Part shown: positions 47,092-58,019 of the stretch, piece by piece
How the letters are laid out: each line of letters opens with the position of its first letter
Position numbering within the stretch: the first letter of the stretch is position 1
Source of the DNA: Marinobacter sp. Arc7-DN-1
Lineage (GTDB): Bacteria; Pseudomonadota; Gammaproteobacteria; Pseudomonadales; Oleiphilaceae
Length of the DNA stretch: 64,000 nucleotides
Assembly: GCF_003441595.1 (NCBI RefSeq)
Contig: NZ_CP031848.1
Span: forward strand, 2,356,001-2,420,000
Reading direction: 5' to 3'
The notes under the pieces: model-generated
The model's database searches: none
Seen by the model: the letters and a program-made list of their open reading frames with translations, nothing else
What the model was told of the DNA's origin: nothing
Made by a program: the position numbers and the translations under genes

Positions 47092-50007
47092 ATGAATAGT
47101 CATGCCACTTTCCTCCAACATCGGTTTTTGAGCGTGGCCGTTGCTCTCTTCTGGGTTCTGTGTCTGCTGCCCGCATCGCCGCTGGCAACGGCAGAGCAGT
47201 CGAACGAAACGATAACTGTCGGCATTGTCGGTGATAACAAACCCTATTCCTTTGATGACGGTCCGGGGGCCTCCGGTTTTTCCGTCGATGTTCTCCGGGA
47301 GGTCGCCAGGCAGTCCGGTCTGAACTTCGTCTTCCGAGCTGGCAGTTGGCCGGAGATCTACGATGCGTTCCTGCGCGGAGAGCTTGATGTTATCGACGGA
47401 ATTTCGTTCCATCCGGATCACGCTGAAAAAGTCCTGTTTACTGAGCCGTACCACCTGCGTCAGACCTTCCTGATGCACAATACCCAGACACCGATCGGAA
47501 AGATCAGCACGATAGAGGACCTCAAAGGCAGTCGAGTAGGTTTGGTACGTGACGTTTATTATCGCGATGCCCTGGCAGGTCAGGGTATTTCCATCACTAC
47601 CTACGACTCTCTATACAGCCTTATCCGGGCACTCGCATTTGGCTGGGTGGATGTTATTGTCGGTCCAAGGCTGACTCTCCAGTACTACGCTAGCCAAGCT
47701 GGATTCGGCTTTCTCGAGATCGCCGGTGCGGCCCCCTTCGGAGAGCTCTCTAACGAGGATTTCCGCATTGGAGTTCTGAAAACCAACCAGGACCTCTTTC
47801 AAAAGATCAGTCGTGGCCTGCAACAGATTCCACAACCGCGAATACAGGAGTTGCTTGAGCGCTGGCGGGAATTCGGCGGCAACAACCTCAACAAAGTCAC
47901 AGAATTTACCCTGACCCCGGAACAACGCCGGTTTATTTCGGAAACCGGTCCGGTTCGCGTAGGTTTAATGCGGGATTATGCCCCTTACAGTTTTGAAAGC
48001 GGCACCCGTATTCACGGTTTGAGTATTGATGTGCTTAACCGCATATCGGACCTGACCGGATTGCAGGTGATTCCAGTCGAAGGGCAGTGGATCGAATTGT
48101 TACCGTTGTTCCGTGACGGCGAAATTGATCTTCTGGCCAACATGTCTTTCAGACCCGAACGTCAGACCTTCACTCGCTTTACCCAGCCTTACCACACGAT
48201 TCCCAATGTTGCCTTTACCCATGACCCGTCCCTGAGACTGGAGACACTTGACGACCTCAGGGGGCAACGCGTAGCGCTGGGTTCCGGCATCTATTACGAA
48301 AAACCCGTCAGAGCTGCATTGGGTGACAATGCGAGGATATTCACAACGCAGGACGCCATGTTCCAGGCCCTGGCCAGAGACGAGGTCGATGTGGTTCTCG
48401 CCGCTTTGCCCAATGGCAATTTCTGGATACGGGAGCTGGGTATCCCCGGAGTACGAATCGCGGGTGAACTGATGCTGGAGGGCCAGGCTGGCGAAGATCT
48501 CCGTTTCGGGGTAAGGCCCGGACTCGCCCCGCTGGCCGACATTCTTGATCAGGCACTGTCAGCCATCAGCGCTGAAGAGATGCATGCGATCGAGAGCCGT
48601 TGGCTGGGAGCCAGCGTTGACCGGCAGGTAGCTGAAACGGGTGAGGTGACTCTGAATGCAATAGAGCTGGCCTGGCTGGAAGCCCATAACAGTCAGTTAA
48701 ACATGTGTGTTGATCCACACTGGTTTCCACTTGAAGGCATAGACGCCGAAGGCAACCATACCGGATTGTCCGCCGAGGTGGCCCGCTTGTTCTCAAAACG
48801 TGCACCTGTGCGGTTTGAGCTGGTTCGCACAGACAGCTGGAAAGAATCCATGAGAGCCGCCAGACAAGGCAAGTGCGATATCTTCACGATGGCAATGAAG
48901 ACCCCTGAACGGTCCCGATTCCTGAATTTTACCGAGCCGTACCTTGAGGTGCCGACTGTTGTTCTTGGCCGGATTGAAGCCCCCTTCATCGAGCGCGTGG
49001 GAGATCTGCGGGGCCAGAGGATTGGCGTTGTCGAGGATTACGCGTTCGCGGAGCTTTTGCAGAACCGCTACCCCTCTCTCAATCTTATCGAAGTCGGGAA
49101 CGAACAAGACGGGCTAAGGAAACTGCAAAGCAATGAGCTGGACGGCTACATCACAACGCTGGCAACTGCCAGCTACTACATGCAGGAACTTGGCCTTGCC
49201 GATCTGAAAGTAATTGGCAGAGTTCCCGCAGACTGGTCACTCTCCGTGGCAACGAGAAAGGACGAGCCTGTTGTTCTGGGCATCATGCAAAAGCTGGTTT
49301 CCAGCCTCACCGCCCAGGAGCGGAAAGACCTTGAACGGCAGTGGCGGAACTTACGGCTCAAGCAATCCGTGGACTACACCCTGACCTGGCAACTGCTGGT
49401 CGCTGGCGTGCTGATTACCGCTCTGCTGGTTCACTGGAACCGGAAACTCAACCGCCTCAATAAAGACCTGACCGATGCCAATGAGAGGCTCGCACGTCTA
49501 AGCGTAACGGACGACCTGACGCAATTAGGCAACCGAAGCTACTTTGACCAGGAGTTCCGCAAGAGCTTCCAGTGGTGTCAGCGCCACAATTCAGGCTTTG
49601 CGGTCGCAATGATAGACGCGGATCATTTCAAAAAAATCAACGACAGTTATGGCCACGAAGCCGGAGATCTTTGCCTGAAAACTCTGGCAAATACCATGCG
49701 CGAACACTTCCGGCGGGAAACAGACAGGCTCTCGCGTTTTGGGGGCGAGGAATTCGTCATTTTTGCCAGCTACGAGGACAGGAATGAAATACGTAACCGC
49801 CTGGAGCGTTTCCGGGAGGCTGTCGCAAATGCCTGCAGTATTTGCGATGGCAACGATATCAAGCTGACCATCAGCATTGGTCTGGCGACCGGTATTCCGG
49901 GGCCGGATGACTCACCGGCGGAATTTCTCAGACAGGCCGACCAGGCCCTGTACCAGGCCAAAGAAAATGGTCGGAACCGGCTGGAGGCGCGAGCGGTCAG
50001 TTCCTGA
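47092..50007 (+). CDS. diguanylate cyclase with three periplasmic solute-binding domains
   Basis: A 971-residue membrane sensor. After a signal sequence there are three tandem type 3 (amino-acid-type) solute-binding domains at roughly 38-265, 285-510 and 530-755; each begins with a similar pattern such as TVGIVGDNKPYSFDDGPGAS or VRVGLMRDYAPYSFESGTRI. A membrane helix (about 764-782) and short coiled coil lead to a GGDEF domain with RLSRFGGEEFVIF near 884 and an inhibitory RETD site five residues before. It should produce c-di-GMP in response to several amino-acid-like ligands. Confidence 0.9.
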   Translation: MNSHATFLQHRFLSVAVALFWVLCLLPASPLATAEQSNETITVGIVGDNKPYSFDDGPGASGFSVDVLREVARQSGLNFVFRAGSWPEIYDAFLRGELDVIDGISFHPDHAEKVLFTEPYHLRQTFLMHNTQTPIGKISTIEDLKGSRVGLVRDVYYRDALAGQGISITTYDSLYSLIRALAFGWVDVIVGPRLTLQYYASQAGFGFLEIAGAAPFGELSNEDFRIGVLKTNQDLFQKISRGLQQIPQPRIQELLERWREFGGNNLNKVTEFTLTPEQRRFISETGPVRVGLMRDYAPYSFESGTRIHGLSIDVLNRISDLTGLQVIPVEGQWIELLPLFRDGEIDLLANMSFRPERQTFTRFTQPYHTIPNVAFTHDPSLRLETLDDLRGQRVALGSGIYYEKPVRAALGDNARIFTTQDAMFQALARDEVDVVLAALPNGNFWIRELGIPGVRIAGELMLEGQAGEDLRFGVRPGLAPLADILDQALSAISAEEMHAIESRWLGASVDRQVAETGEVTLNAIELAWLEAHNSQLNMCVDPHWFPLEGIDAEGNHTGLSAEVARLFSKRAPVRFELVRTDSWKESMRAARQGKCDIFTMAMKTPERSRFLNFTEPYLEVPTVVLGRIEAPFIERVGDLRGQRIGVVEDYAFAELLQNRYPSLNLIEVGNEQDGLRKLQSNELDGYITTLATASYYMQELGLADLKVIGRVPADWSLSVATRKDEPVVLGIMQKLVSSLTAQERKDLERQWRNLRLKQSVDYTLTWQLLVAGVLITALLVHWNRKLNRLNKDLTDANERLARLSVTDDLTQLGNRSYFDQEFRKSFQWCQRHNSGFAVAMIDADHFKKINDSYGHEAGDLCLKTLANTMREHFRRETDRLSRFGGEEFVIFASYEDRNEIRNRLERFREAVANACSICDGNDIKLTISIGLATGIPGPDDSPAEFLRQADQALYQAKENGRNRLEARAVSS

Positions 50008-50049
50008 GTGGTGGTAAGATTGACACAAAACAAGGATAAGGAGAAAACC

Positions 50050-51021
50050 ATGGCACGTATTTACGAGGACAACTCACTCTCCATCGGCAACACCCCGCTG
50101 GTAAAACTGAACCGGGTCAATGACGGCGCCACCATCTGGGCCAAGATTGAGGGCCGTAACCCGGCCTACTCCGTTAAGTGCCGGATCGGCTCGGCCATGA
50201 TCTGGGACGCCGAAAAACGGGGCACCCTCAAACCGGGCATGACCATCGTGGAGCCCACCAGCGGCAACACCGGCATCGCACTGGCGTTCGTGGCTGCTGC
50301 CCGCGGCTACAAACTGATCCTGACCATGCCCGCCTCCATGAGCCTGGAACGCCGGAAGGTCCTGAAGGCCCTGGGGGCGGAACTGGTGCTTACAGAACCA
50401 GCCAAAGGCATGCCGGGCGCCATCGCCAGGGCGGAAGAGATTTTCGCCTCCGACCCGGACAACCATTTCCTGCCCCAGCAGTTCCAGAACCCTGCCAACC
50501 CACGGATTCACGAAGACACTACCGGCCCGGAGATCTGGAATGACACGGACGGTGAGGTGGACATCTTCGTGGCCGGTGTCGGTACCGGCGGCACGCTGAC
50601 CGGTGTGTCCCGCTACATCAAGGACACCCGTGGCAAGAAGATCACCACCGTCGCCGTCGAGCCCACGGATTCACCGGTCATCACCCAGGTGATGAATGGG
50701 GAAGATCCCAAACCTGCGCCCCACAAGATTCAGGGCATTGGCGCCGGCTTTGTACCCAAGAATCTGGACCTGGAACTGGTTGACCAGGTGGAAACCGTTT
50801 CCAATGAGGAGTCCATGGACATGGCCCACCGGCTGATGCAGGAGGAAGGCATTCTCTGCGGCATTTCCTGCGGTGCCGCCGTTGTCGCGGCGGTCCGGGT
50901 GAGCAAGCAGCCGGAGCACAAAGGCAAGAACATCGTCGTGGTATTGCCGGATTCGGCAGAACGCTATCTTTCCTCAGCCCTGTTTGCTGACCAGTTTGGT
51001 GAGCTGGAGAACCTCCAGTAA
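50050..51021 (+). CDS. cysK: cysteine synthase A (O-acetylserine sulfhydrylase)
   Basis: CysK makes L-cysteine from O-acetylserine and sulfide. The 323-residue PLP enzyme has the Schiff-base lysine in [11 protein letters not shown], the substrate loop [12 protein letters not shown], the phosphate-binding [15 protein letters not shown], and a C-terminal [14 protein letters not shown]. The length and the [16 protein letters not shown] stretch match CysK rather than CysM. AAGGAG precedes the ATG at 50050. Confidence 0.95.
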   Translation: MARIYEDNSLSIGNTPLVKLNRVNDGATIWAKIEGRNPAYSVKCRIGSAMIWDAEKRGTLKPGMTIVEPTSGNTGIALAFVAAARGYKLILTMPASMSLERRKVLKALGAELVLTEPAKGMPGAIARAEEIFASDPDNHFLPQQFQNPANPRIHEDTTGPEIWNDTDGEVDIFVAGVGTGGTLTGVSRYIKDTRGKKITTVAVEPTDSPVITQVMNGEDPKPAPHKIQGIGAGFVPKNLDLELVDQVETVSNEESMDMAHRLMQEEGILCGISCGAAVVAAVRVSKQPEHKGKNIVVVLPDSAERYLSSALFADQFGELENLQ

Positions 51022-51034
51022 CGGAGGGAGTATC

Positions 51035-51058
51035 AGGCGCAGCCTTCGGGCTGCGCCT
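51035..51058 (+). terminator. GC-rich stem-loop with TTCG tetraloop after cysK
   Basis: A 10-base perfect stem closed by a TTCG tetraloop begins 14 bases after the cysK stop. Such very stable hairpins commonly end transcripts; only two T residues follow, so termination may be imperfect. Confidence 0.65.
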
Positions 51059-51184
51059 TGCGCCCCTCAGAACCGAAAGCTGTCTCTCAATTACCTGAAC
51101 TCACCCTACTGGGGGGTCTGCCTGAAGCGGGTTAAAACCGGCCTGAGAATTAGCACAGTATATTCGAGCGCGCGTTACTGTAAC

Positions 51185-52039
51185 TTAATCCATCGGTTCG
51201 TCATTGCGGACTCGCAGAAAACTGGCAAAACGGGGCAGACCAGTGGCCGTAAGACCATAATACTTGAATGTGATCGTGATTCCGGGCTCTGGTGGGGACG
51301 CCCTCTCGGTATCGCTGAACCCGGAACCAATCCGGAACTGCCGGCCATTTTCGAGCTCGACCAGCAGTGACCCCATCATGCCCTCGTATTTGCCACTGCC
51401 CGGCAGGTGACGAACCACCACCGCTTCGGCATCCTGGTACGGCTTCACTTTCAGCAGGTCATTCGAGCGACCGCTTCGGTAACCACTGGCCCCCAGGTGC
51501 AGCATTAACCCCTCTGCCCCGCTGTCTACCACCTCTTCCAGACGCCGCATCAACTTCTCATGGGTGCTCGCCCGCTGCTGCTCCACAAGCACCATATAGG
51601 GTGATCCGACCCTATCGACCAATGCCCTCAGCCGGGCCAGACGCTGATCGAAAGTAGCCTCCTGATCCGGAAGATCAAATACCATGAAGCGAACCTGCCG
51701 CCACTGGGCAGCTACCGGAACCACCTGACGCACCGCCCCCGATAATTCCGCAAAACGGCCACGCCCCATCCAGAGCTCGCCATCCAGGGGATGCGCCGGA
51801 AACCCTTTGGTAAACCACCCGGGCGCCCGATACTCGTGACCACCACGGGAAAGAAAGCGCTCACCGGTCCAGTAGGCTCGCACCCCGTCGAGCTTTTCAC
51901 TGACCCAGTAGCCCTCAAGCGGCATGCCTTTTTGATAGACATTGGCGAGTGTGAGCTTTGGTGGTTCCGCCCAGGCCACGGGGGAAGGCAAGAAGGAAGG
52001 CAGCACCAGAAGCACGGTACAAAACAATCGGGAAAGCAT
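51185..52039 (-). CDS. ligE: exported minimal ATP-dependent DNA ligase (LigE-type)
   Basis: A 284-residue ATP-dependent DNA ligase with only the nucleotidyltransferase and OB-fold domains and a cleavable signal peptide (CTVLLVLPSFLPSPVAWA). The AMP-accepting lysine is Lys 49 in motif I SEKLDGVRAYW; further motifs are LDGELWMGRG, SGAEGLMLHLG and NDLLKVKPYQDAEAVVV (motif V). This is the Lig E group, thought to act in the periplasm, perhaps sealing nicks in incoming DNA. The role here is inferred. Confidence 0.9.
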   Translation of the reverse strand: MLSRLFCTVLLVLPSFLPSPVAWAEPPKLTLANVYQKGMPLEGYWVSEKLDGVRAYWTGERFLSRGGHEYRAPGWFTKGFPAHPLDGELWMGRGRFAELSGAVRQVVPVAAQWRQVRFMVFDLPDQEATFDQRLARLRALVDRVGSPYMVLVEQQRASTHEKLMRRLEEVVDSGAEGLMLHLGASGYRSGRSNDLLKVKPYQDAEAVVVRHLPGSGKYEGMMGSLLVELENGRQFRIGSGFSDTERASPPEPGITITFKYYGLTATGLPRFASFLRVRNDEPMD

Positions 52040-52100
52040 GGCAGCTCCTTTGCTCTACTGGGCCAGATATTCCGTTCCGGCCATAATGATCAACAGGTCG

Positions 52101-52550
52101 TTATTCGTTTCCGCAGGTGCTCCTCACCTTCTCCCGGAAATCCTCACGAATACGGGTATTCTCGGCCTCACTCACGAAGACCCTCTCACCCTGATCGTTG
52201 AGGTCATAAAAAGTTGAGACGCTGGCCAGATACTTGAGACGCGCCCGAAGTTTTCGGCAAACATCGGCACGCTTCTCCGCTTTCTCCTTAGCCTTGGCAT
52301 CAGCCGCCCGCCGCGCCTTGCGTTCCGCCTGCTGCTGCTCCAGAAATTCCGTCATTTTCTGATGGCGTTCCCGGGCACCCGTATCCGCATTGGCCGGAGC
52401 GGCATTAACCGCAACTTCACTTGATGTCGCCTGGGCCGGTGGGCGATCTCCGAAATGGGTTTGGCCGTTGGCATCCACCCATTTGTAGACACCCGCGTTT
52501 GCGGAGAGGGGGATGGAGCAGAGGAACATTAAAACCACTAATGCTTTCAC
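52101..52550 (-). CDS. DUF4124 domain-containing periplasmic protein
   Basis: A 149-residue exported protein. A signal peptide ends at SANAGVYKW, and the DUF4124 core VYKWVDANGQTHFGDRPPA follows directly; the rest is a charged coiled coil (EQQQAERKARRAADAKAKEK). Function unknown. The GTG at 52550 has AAGGA seven bases upstream and begins just before the signal peptide. It is the last chromosomal-type gene before the cassette array. Confidence 0.85.
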   Translation of the reverse strand: MKALVVLMFLCSIPLSANAGVYKWVDANGQTHFGDRPPAQATSSEVAVNAAPANADTGARERHQKMTEFLEQQQAERKARRAADAKAKEKAEKRADVCRKLRARLKYLASVSTFYDLNDQGERVFVSEAENTRIREDFREKVRSTCGNE

Positions 52551-52731
52551 ACAGAAATCCTTTTCAACTATTTGCTTCCTTGGCGCCTTTACCAACGAAA
52601 GGCTTTCACGATAGGCGAAAACTCTATCACCGCAGCCCCCGCCAACACCATGAACGACGCAACAAAAACCGCCATTTGGGGCGCTTCCAGGTTTGTAGGC
52701 TACCCTGCAGGTATGAACGGACTGCCGCAGT

Positions 52732-52994
52732 TATACGAACGCGTTCGCAAAACTCCAAAACACCGAGTGTGAAAATAAGGTAACTATCTGATAGGGTTGA
52801 AAAGTTGGAACAGGATGGGTGGAGTTATACGCCCATGACCAAGAGCGGGAGTGGCTCAGGAATGAGCGTATAACTCCGGCGGTAGCCATGGTAAATGGTT
52901 CTCAAGACTCTGTTTTTGAGAGAGAATCAGGCGTTTTCCTGAGAAATCTTGAGTGGAGTTTTACGAACGGGTGATATACGAACGCGTTCGTATA
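52732..52994. repeat. cluster of TATACGAACGCG palindromes and inverted repeats
   Basis: The 20-base perfect palindrome TATACGAACGCGTTCGTATA occupies 52975-52994; its first 16 bases recur at 52732-52747. Between them, 12-base arms at 52821-52832 and 52866-52877 form a perfect inverted repeat containing GTTATACGC, and two smaller hairpins lie at about 52900-52950. No gene is recognisable here. The cluster immediately precedes the first cassette boundary at 53002 and may be degenerate recombination sites or a regulatory zone. Confidence 0.75.
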
Positions 52995-53001
52995 ATTAGC
53001 T

Positions 53002-53344
53002 GTTAAATGCCTGGCTCCGGCGTTCTTGGGTTTGGTGTTTGGTCACTGGCTGTCAGTTGTCTTCGGGCAGAACACAGCCCTCGGTTTGGCGACGGTTTTC
53101 GCGGCCAATTCGGTGTTTGGGTCGCGGGGCCATCCGGCGTAAACATCGGGCTGTTTCCGCTTGTTCAGTGTTCTGGTTCCTAGCGCCATGGGTTGCGCTG
53201 GTGCAAAGTATCGGGAGTAGGCATTCAGCATTGGGTGCCGCAATAAATTGCCGGGCAGCTCCGGCATCTAACCAGTCGCAGCAGTTCGTGGCCTACGGCC
53301 ACCGGACGCCCTTGTCAGGGCGCCGCTGTGCTTCAGCGTTGAAC
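53002..53344 (+). other. first gene-cassette-like unit, non-coding
   Basis: The unit begins at an R'-like GTTAAAT (53002-53008) and ends with an attC site. Short open frames occur on both strands but have no ribosome site or protein-like composition. I see no gene in it. Confidence 0.55.
53266..53344 (+). other. attC recombination site
   Basis: R'' ATCTAAC (53266-53272) and R' GTTGAAC (53338-53344) fit the RYYYAAC / GTTRRRY consensus and bracket 79 bases with strong internal palindromes (TGGCCTACGGCCA and GGACGCCCTTGTCAGGGCG), as in integron attC sites. Confidence 0.8.
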
Positions 53345-54826
53345 TAGCCGCGCAAGCGCGGGGAGCGCGCCTGAGATCTTTGTTGATCATCGATTACTGA
53401 GTAGGGTTTTCAAGGATGAAGACGATACTACAAGAGGTGATGGGCCGGGGGTATCCGGCCCTGGCGGAGAAGACGCCTCTGCCACCGCATGTTCATCGCG
53501 CGGCCAGGGCGATGGTGCTGTGCCGCACGGCGGCACTGGGCGGTCACATACAGGGCTGCCCCGAGGGGCATGTCCAGCGGGTCTAGTACAACTCCTGCCG
53601 CCACCGCAGTTGCCCGCAATGCAACCGGATTCAGCTTGAGCGTTGGCTGGAGGGCCAGAAGTCACGCCTGATTGATCACCCCCATCGCCATGTGATCTTT
53701 ACCCTGCCGCACGAATTGCATCCGTACTGGGCGCCGCAACACCGACCGGATGACTCGCTGGTTGTTCCAGTCCGTGCGAGAGACGCTGATGTGTTTTTTG
53801 AGCGATCCGGCGTACCTGGGGGCCCAACCTGGCATTCTGAGCGTTTTGCACACCTGGGGGCGGTCGCTCACGTTGCACCCCCATATTCATTGCGCCATTA
53901 CCGAGGGTGGTCTGGACGATCAGGGGCTGTGGCGGTTGCCGGTCAGGAACTGTTTTCTGCCGATCCGGGCGGTCATGTTCAAGTATCGTGGGCACTTCCT
54001 GGCGCAGCTGAAATCCGCCGTGGATTGCGGGGAGTTGTCGCTACCGGACGGTGAGACACCGACGAGCAGCCACAACCTGTTTAACCGATTGGGACGTAAG
54101 CCCTGGAATGTGAACCTTCGAGAGCGTTATGACAACGCGGAAGGCGTGGTGGAATACCTGGCCCGCTACGTGCGGGGCGGGCCGATGCGCCCGAGTCAGT
54201 TGTCAAGGTTCCGGACCGACCAGAACGATGTCCTGTTCCGCTACCATGCGCACCGGGACAACCCGGATGGCGGACGTAAACGGTGCCGGAAGGAACGCCT
54301 GAGTACGGGCGAATTTGCCGGGCGGTTACTGCAGCATGTGCCCCGCAAGGGGCTGAACATTGTGCGCAGTTATGGTCTGTATGCGGTTGCCTGCCGGGGC
54401 AAGCTGGACCAGGCCCGGGCGGACGTGGGGCAAGCGCCGGTTCGCCAACCGAAGCCGGTTCGGTGGCAAGGTTATCTTGGCCGTTTTCCCGACAGTCAGA
54501 AGCAGACCCACTGCTCGGTCTGTGAGCGGCAACTGACACTGATGGCCCCCATTGCCCCTTCGAGGGCTCCGCCATGAGCTGTCGGGACTCAGGGATAACA
54601 GGGAATCACACCATGACAGGCGCCGTCGGTGGGGCGCTTGTCTTGCCGGTTGCCCGGAGATCGCAGAAAATCGACGCCATTCTCCTTCGCCCGTTTCGAC
54701 CGGATCAGGCCCACGCCCTTAAACTGACCCGGAATCACAGAGCCTTTCCGCTGTTCCGGAGCCCCTTCCGGAAATCTGGCGTTTCAAATCCCCATAGGCT
54801 AGCCTGAGACCTCGAGTGCGGACCAG
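53345..54826 (+). mobile_element. IS91-like element, copy 1
   Basis: The unit starts at the R' box GTTGAAC of an attC site and carries a decayed IS91-family transposase. It matches copy 2 (from 62523) from its first base to the end of the window apart from about a dozen one-base differences. A CCGCGCAAGCGCGG hairpin lies at the left end. At the right end an attC-like sequence begins, so the unit could itself be a cassette. The right boundary is an estimate because copy 2 runs off the window. Confidence 0.75.
53416..54577 (+). pseudogene. IS91 family (HUH) transposase, frameshifted
   Basis: The ATG at 53416 starts MKTILQEVMGRGYPALAEKT. An N-terminal zinc region (NSCRHRSCPQC) is followed by the HUH motif TLHPHIHCAITEGG and a YLARYVRGG catalytic-tyrosine helix. 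A TAG replaces a tryptophan codon at about 53584, and an extra G near 53730 shifts the frame relative to copy 2. The distal two thirds remain open to 54577. The family is certain; the element is inactive as read. Confidence 0.85.
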
Positions 54827-54933
54827 TCCAACAAGCCGATGAACCGATCCACAGGGGCCCGGTCGCGTGCCTGCCTTAGTTCGGGTGTGCCTGAGAGTTG
54901 GCGGGAGGTGGACGGTTATCTATATCGTTAGCT
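54826..54933 (+). other. attC-like site following IS91 copy 1
   Basis: R''-like GTCCAAC (54826-54832) and R'-like GTTAGCT (54927-54933) span 108 bases. Possible inner arms are GATGAACC near 54838 and GGTTATC near 54914. The R boxes do not pair well with each other, so this is a weaker candidate than the other sites. Confidence 0.45.
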
Positions 54934-55368
54934 GGTTGGGTTTCGGTCTAATTTTGGTGGCTGTGTGCCAGTGGCCTTGGCCCAAAGCTGGTAGCAAAAC
55001 CGGCAATGCGGGTAGTTCGCCAAGGCCGTCAAAATCGGCGTCTTGCTGGCAGTTCAATCCGTCGCCGGCATTGTTATAAAAGTCGGTGTTTGCCGCGTGG
55101 GGCAATCCGCCGAAAACTGAATCCTGATCTGCTACTTTGAAGTTCAGGTTCATTCACCGCATCATCGGCGGTGGTTTTAATCACGGTGCATCGGCATGTG
55201 TCGGTGCCAGGGCAGCGGAGCATGCCGTCTTGTTGGTTGCCGGGGATCGGTGTTCACAGTTACCCCCAGCTAACCAGTCGCTGCAGTACGCGGCCGATGG
55301 CCGCCGGACGCCCTTTCCATGGCTCCTTCGTCGCCATTCCAAGGTCGCCGCTGAGCTTGGCGTTATGT
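54927..55368 (+). repeat. non-coding cassette A (first of three related copies)
   Basis: This 442-base unit starts at GTTAGCT and ends with an attC. It is visibly related to cassettes B and C (shared GTTAGCTGGT start, GCCTTGGC, GCCAAGGCCGTCA, CTTTGAAGTTCAGGTTC blocks) with many substitutions and indels. Open frames on either strand are not conserved between copies, so I call it non-coding. Confidence 0.7.
55268..55368 (+). other. attC recombination site of cassette A
   Basis: R'' AGCTAAC (55268-55274) and R' GTTATGT (55362-55368) bracket 101 bases holding CGGCCGATGGCCG and other internal palindromes. The R'' box deviates from consensus at one base. Confidence 0.7.
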
Positions 55369-55407
55369 CAAATATCGTCCTATATTATTCCCGTAAGGAA
55401 AAACAGA

Positions 55408-55734
55408 ATGAGAAGAAATCAAAGAGACGATGTTCTCCAGTGTTTGGTTGACCCCAGTACTGATAAAAACACCCAGATCAAATTGGCAAAGTACCAACTG
55501 ATTTACTCATTATCTGGCCTCATTTTGGGGCTGGGTTGCATGATTGGAGGGTTTTTCTTGTTTATCGCAGGGGTGGCTGGCGACGTTGACTGGAGTCTGA
55601 ATATTCTAGGTGGCGAGTCAAAAATTACCAATGCAGCTCCTGGCGCCGTCCTCTTCATTGTCGGGTTATTCTTGATTTTAATCACTAAGTTTAAGTTTCG
55701 ACATATAAATAAAAAGTCGGGCACTAACATTTAA
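55408..55734 (+). CDS. small two-helix membrane protein in a cassette
   Basis: A 108-residue protein starting MRRNQRDDVLQCLVDPSTDK, with AAGGA about eight bases upstream. Two hydrophobic helices (about 30-55 and 77-96) flank a short loop (AGDVDWSLNILGGESKITNA); both ends are charged and probably cytosolic. It is AT-rich compared with the chromosome and sits 40 bases inside a cassette, the usual position for a cassette gene. I do not recognise the family. Confidence 0.75.
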   Translation: MRRNQRDDVLQCLVDPSTDKNTQIKLAKYQLIYSLSGLILGLGCMIGGFFLFIAGVAGDVDWSLNILGGESKITNAAPGAVLFIVGLFLILITKFKFRHINKKSGTNI

Positions 55735-55814
55735 CAAGGTTTTTGAATTTTAGATTCTATCAATAAAATAAGCTTCCCATTTAATTTTCTGAAATTTGTG
55801 AGCTGCGCATATTA

Positions 55815-56094
55815 ATGAATGTTTTTGATATTTTTCGACTTCCTAAATACTCCATGAAAAGAGGGTTTGATATTCCGCTATTTTCACGTCAAATGATGGA
55901 TTATGTGAAACTGCATTTATATCAGGGGTTTCCTCTAGATTTAACGCTTGTCAATGACGGTGAAGTTAAGCACTATGAGCAAGATCACATTTTTAGAGGT
56001 GTTAATTATCTCTCAGAAGTCGCCGCTAGCCCGCCTCTTGATTCTATATCCATCTGTTTCGAGGTTTTAGAAAATGTTGAGATCAATGCTTTTG
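55815..56094 (+). pseudogene. HExxH metallopeptidase, 5' part (split by group II intron)
   Basis: These 280 bases encode the first 93 residues (MNVFDIFRLPKYSMKRGFDI onward) of a low-GC cassette gene. The frame runs into the intron at 56095. Deleting 56095-58019 restores one open frame with the segment at 58020: the joining codon is G plus CA, giving INAF-AKKMPSLKK. The intron is in the opposite orientation, so it cannot be spliced from this gene's mRNA and the gene is interrupted. Confidence 0.85.

Positions 56095-58019
<1,925 letters not shown>

Noticed and set aside
52572..52772. 66-codon plus-strand open frame upstream of the DUF4124 gene
   Set aside because: No ribosome site, odd composition, and it overlaps the start of the DUF4124 gene on the other strand.
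54920..55153. Minus-strand open frames in the non-coding cassettes (also 59340-59579 and 53043-53267), some starting NLNFRVAD-like
   Set aside because: The shared start is followed by different frames in each copy because of indels, and copy B has a stop near the start. That is not the pattern of a conserved protein.
55735..55814. Possible attC between the two-helix protein and the metallopeptidase gene
   Set aside because: An R''-like ATTTAAC is present just after the stop codon, but no matching R' or L boxes follow before the next gene.
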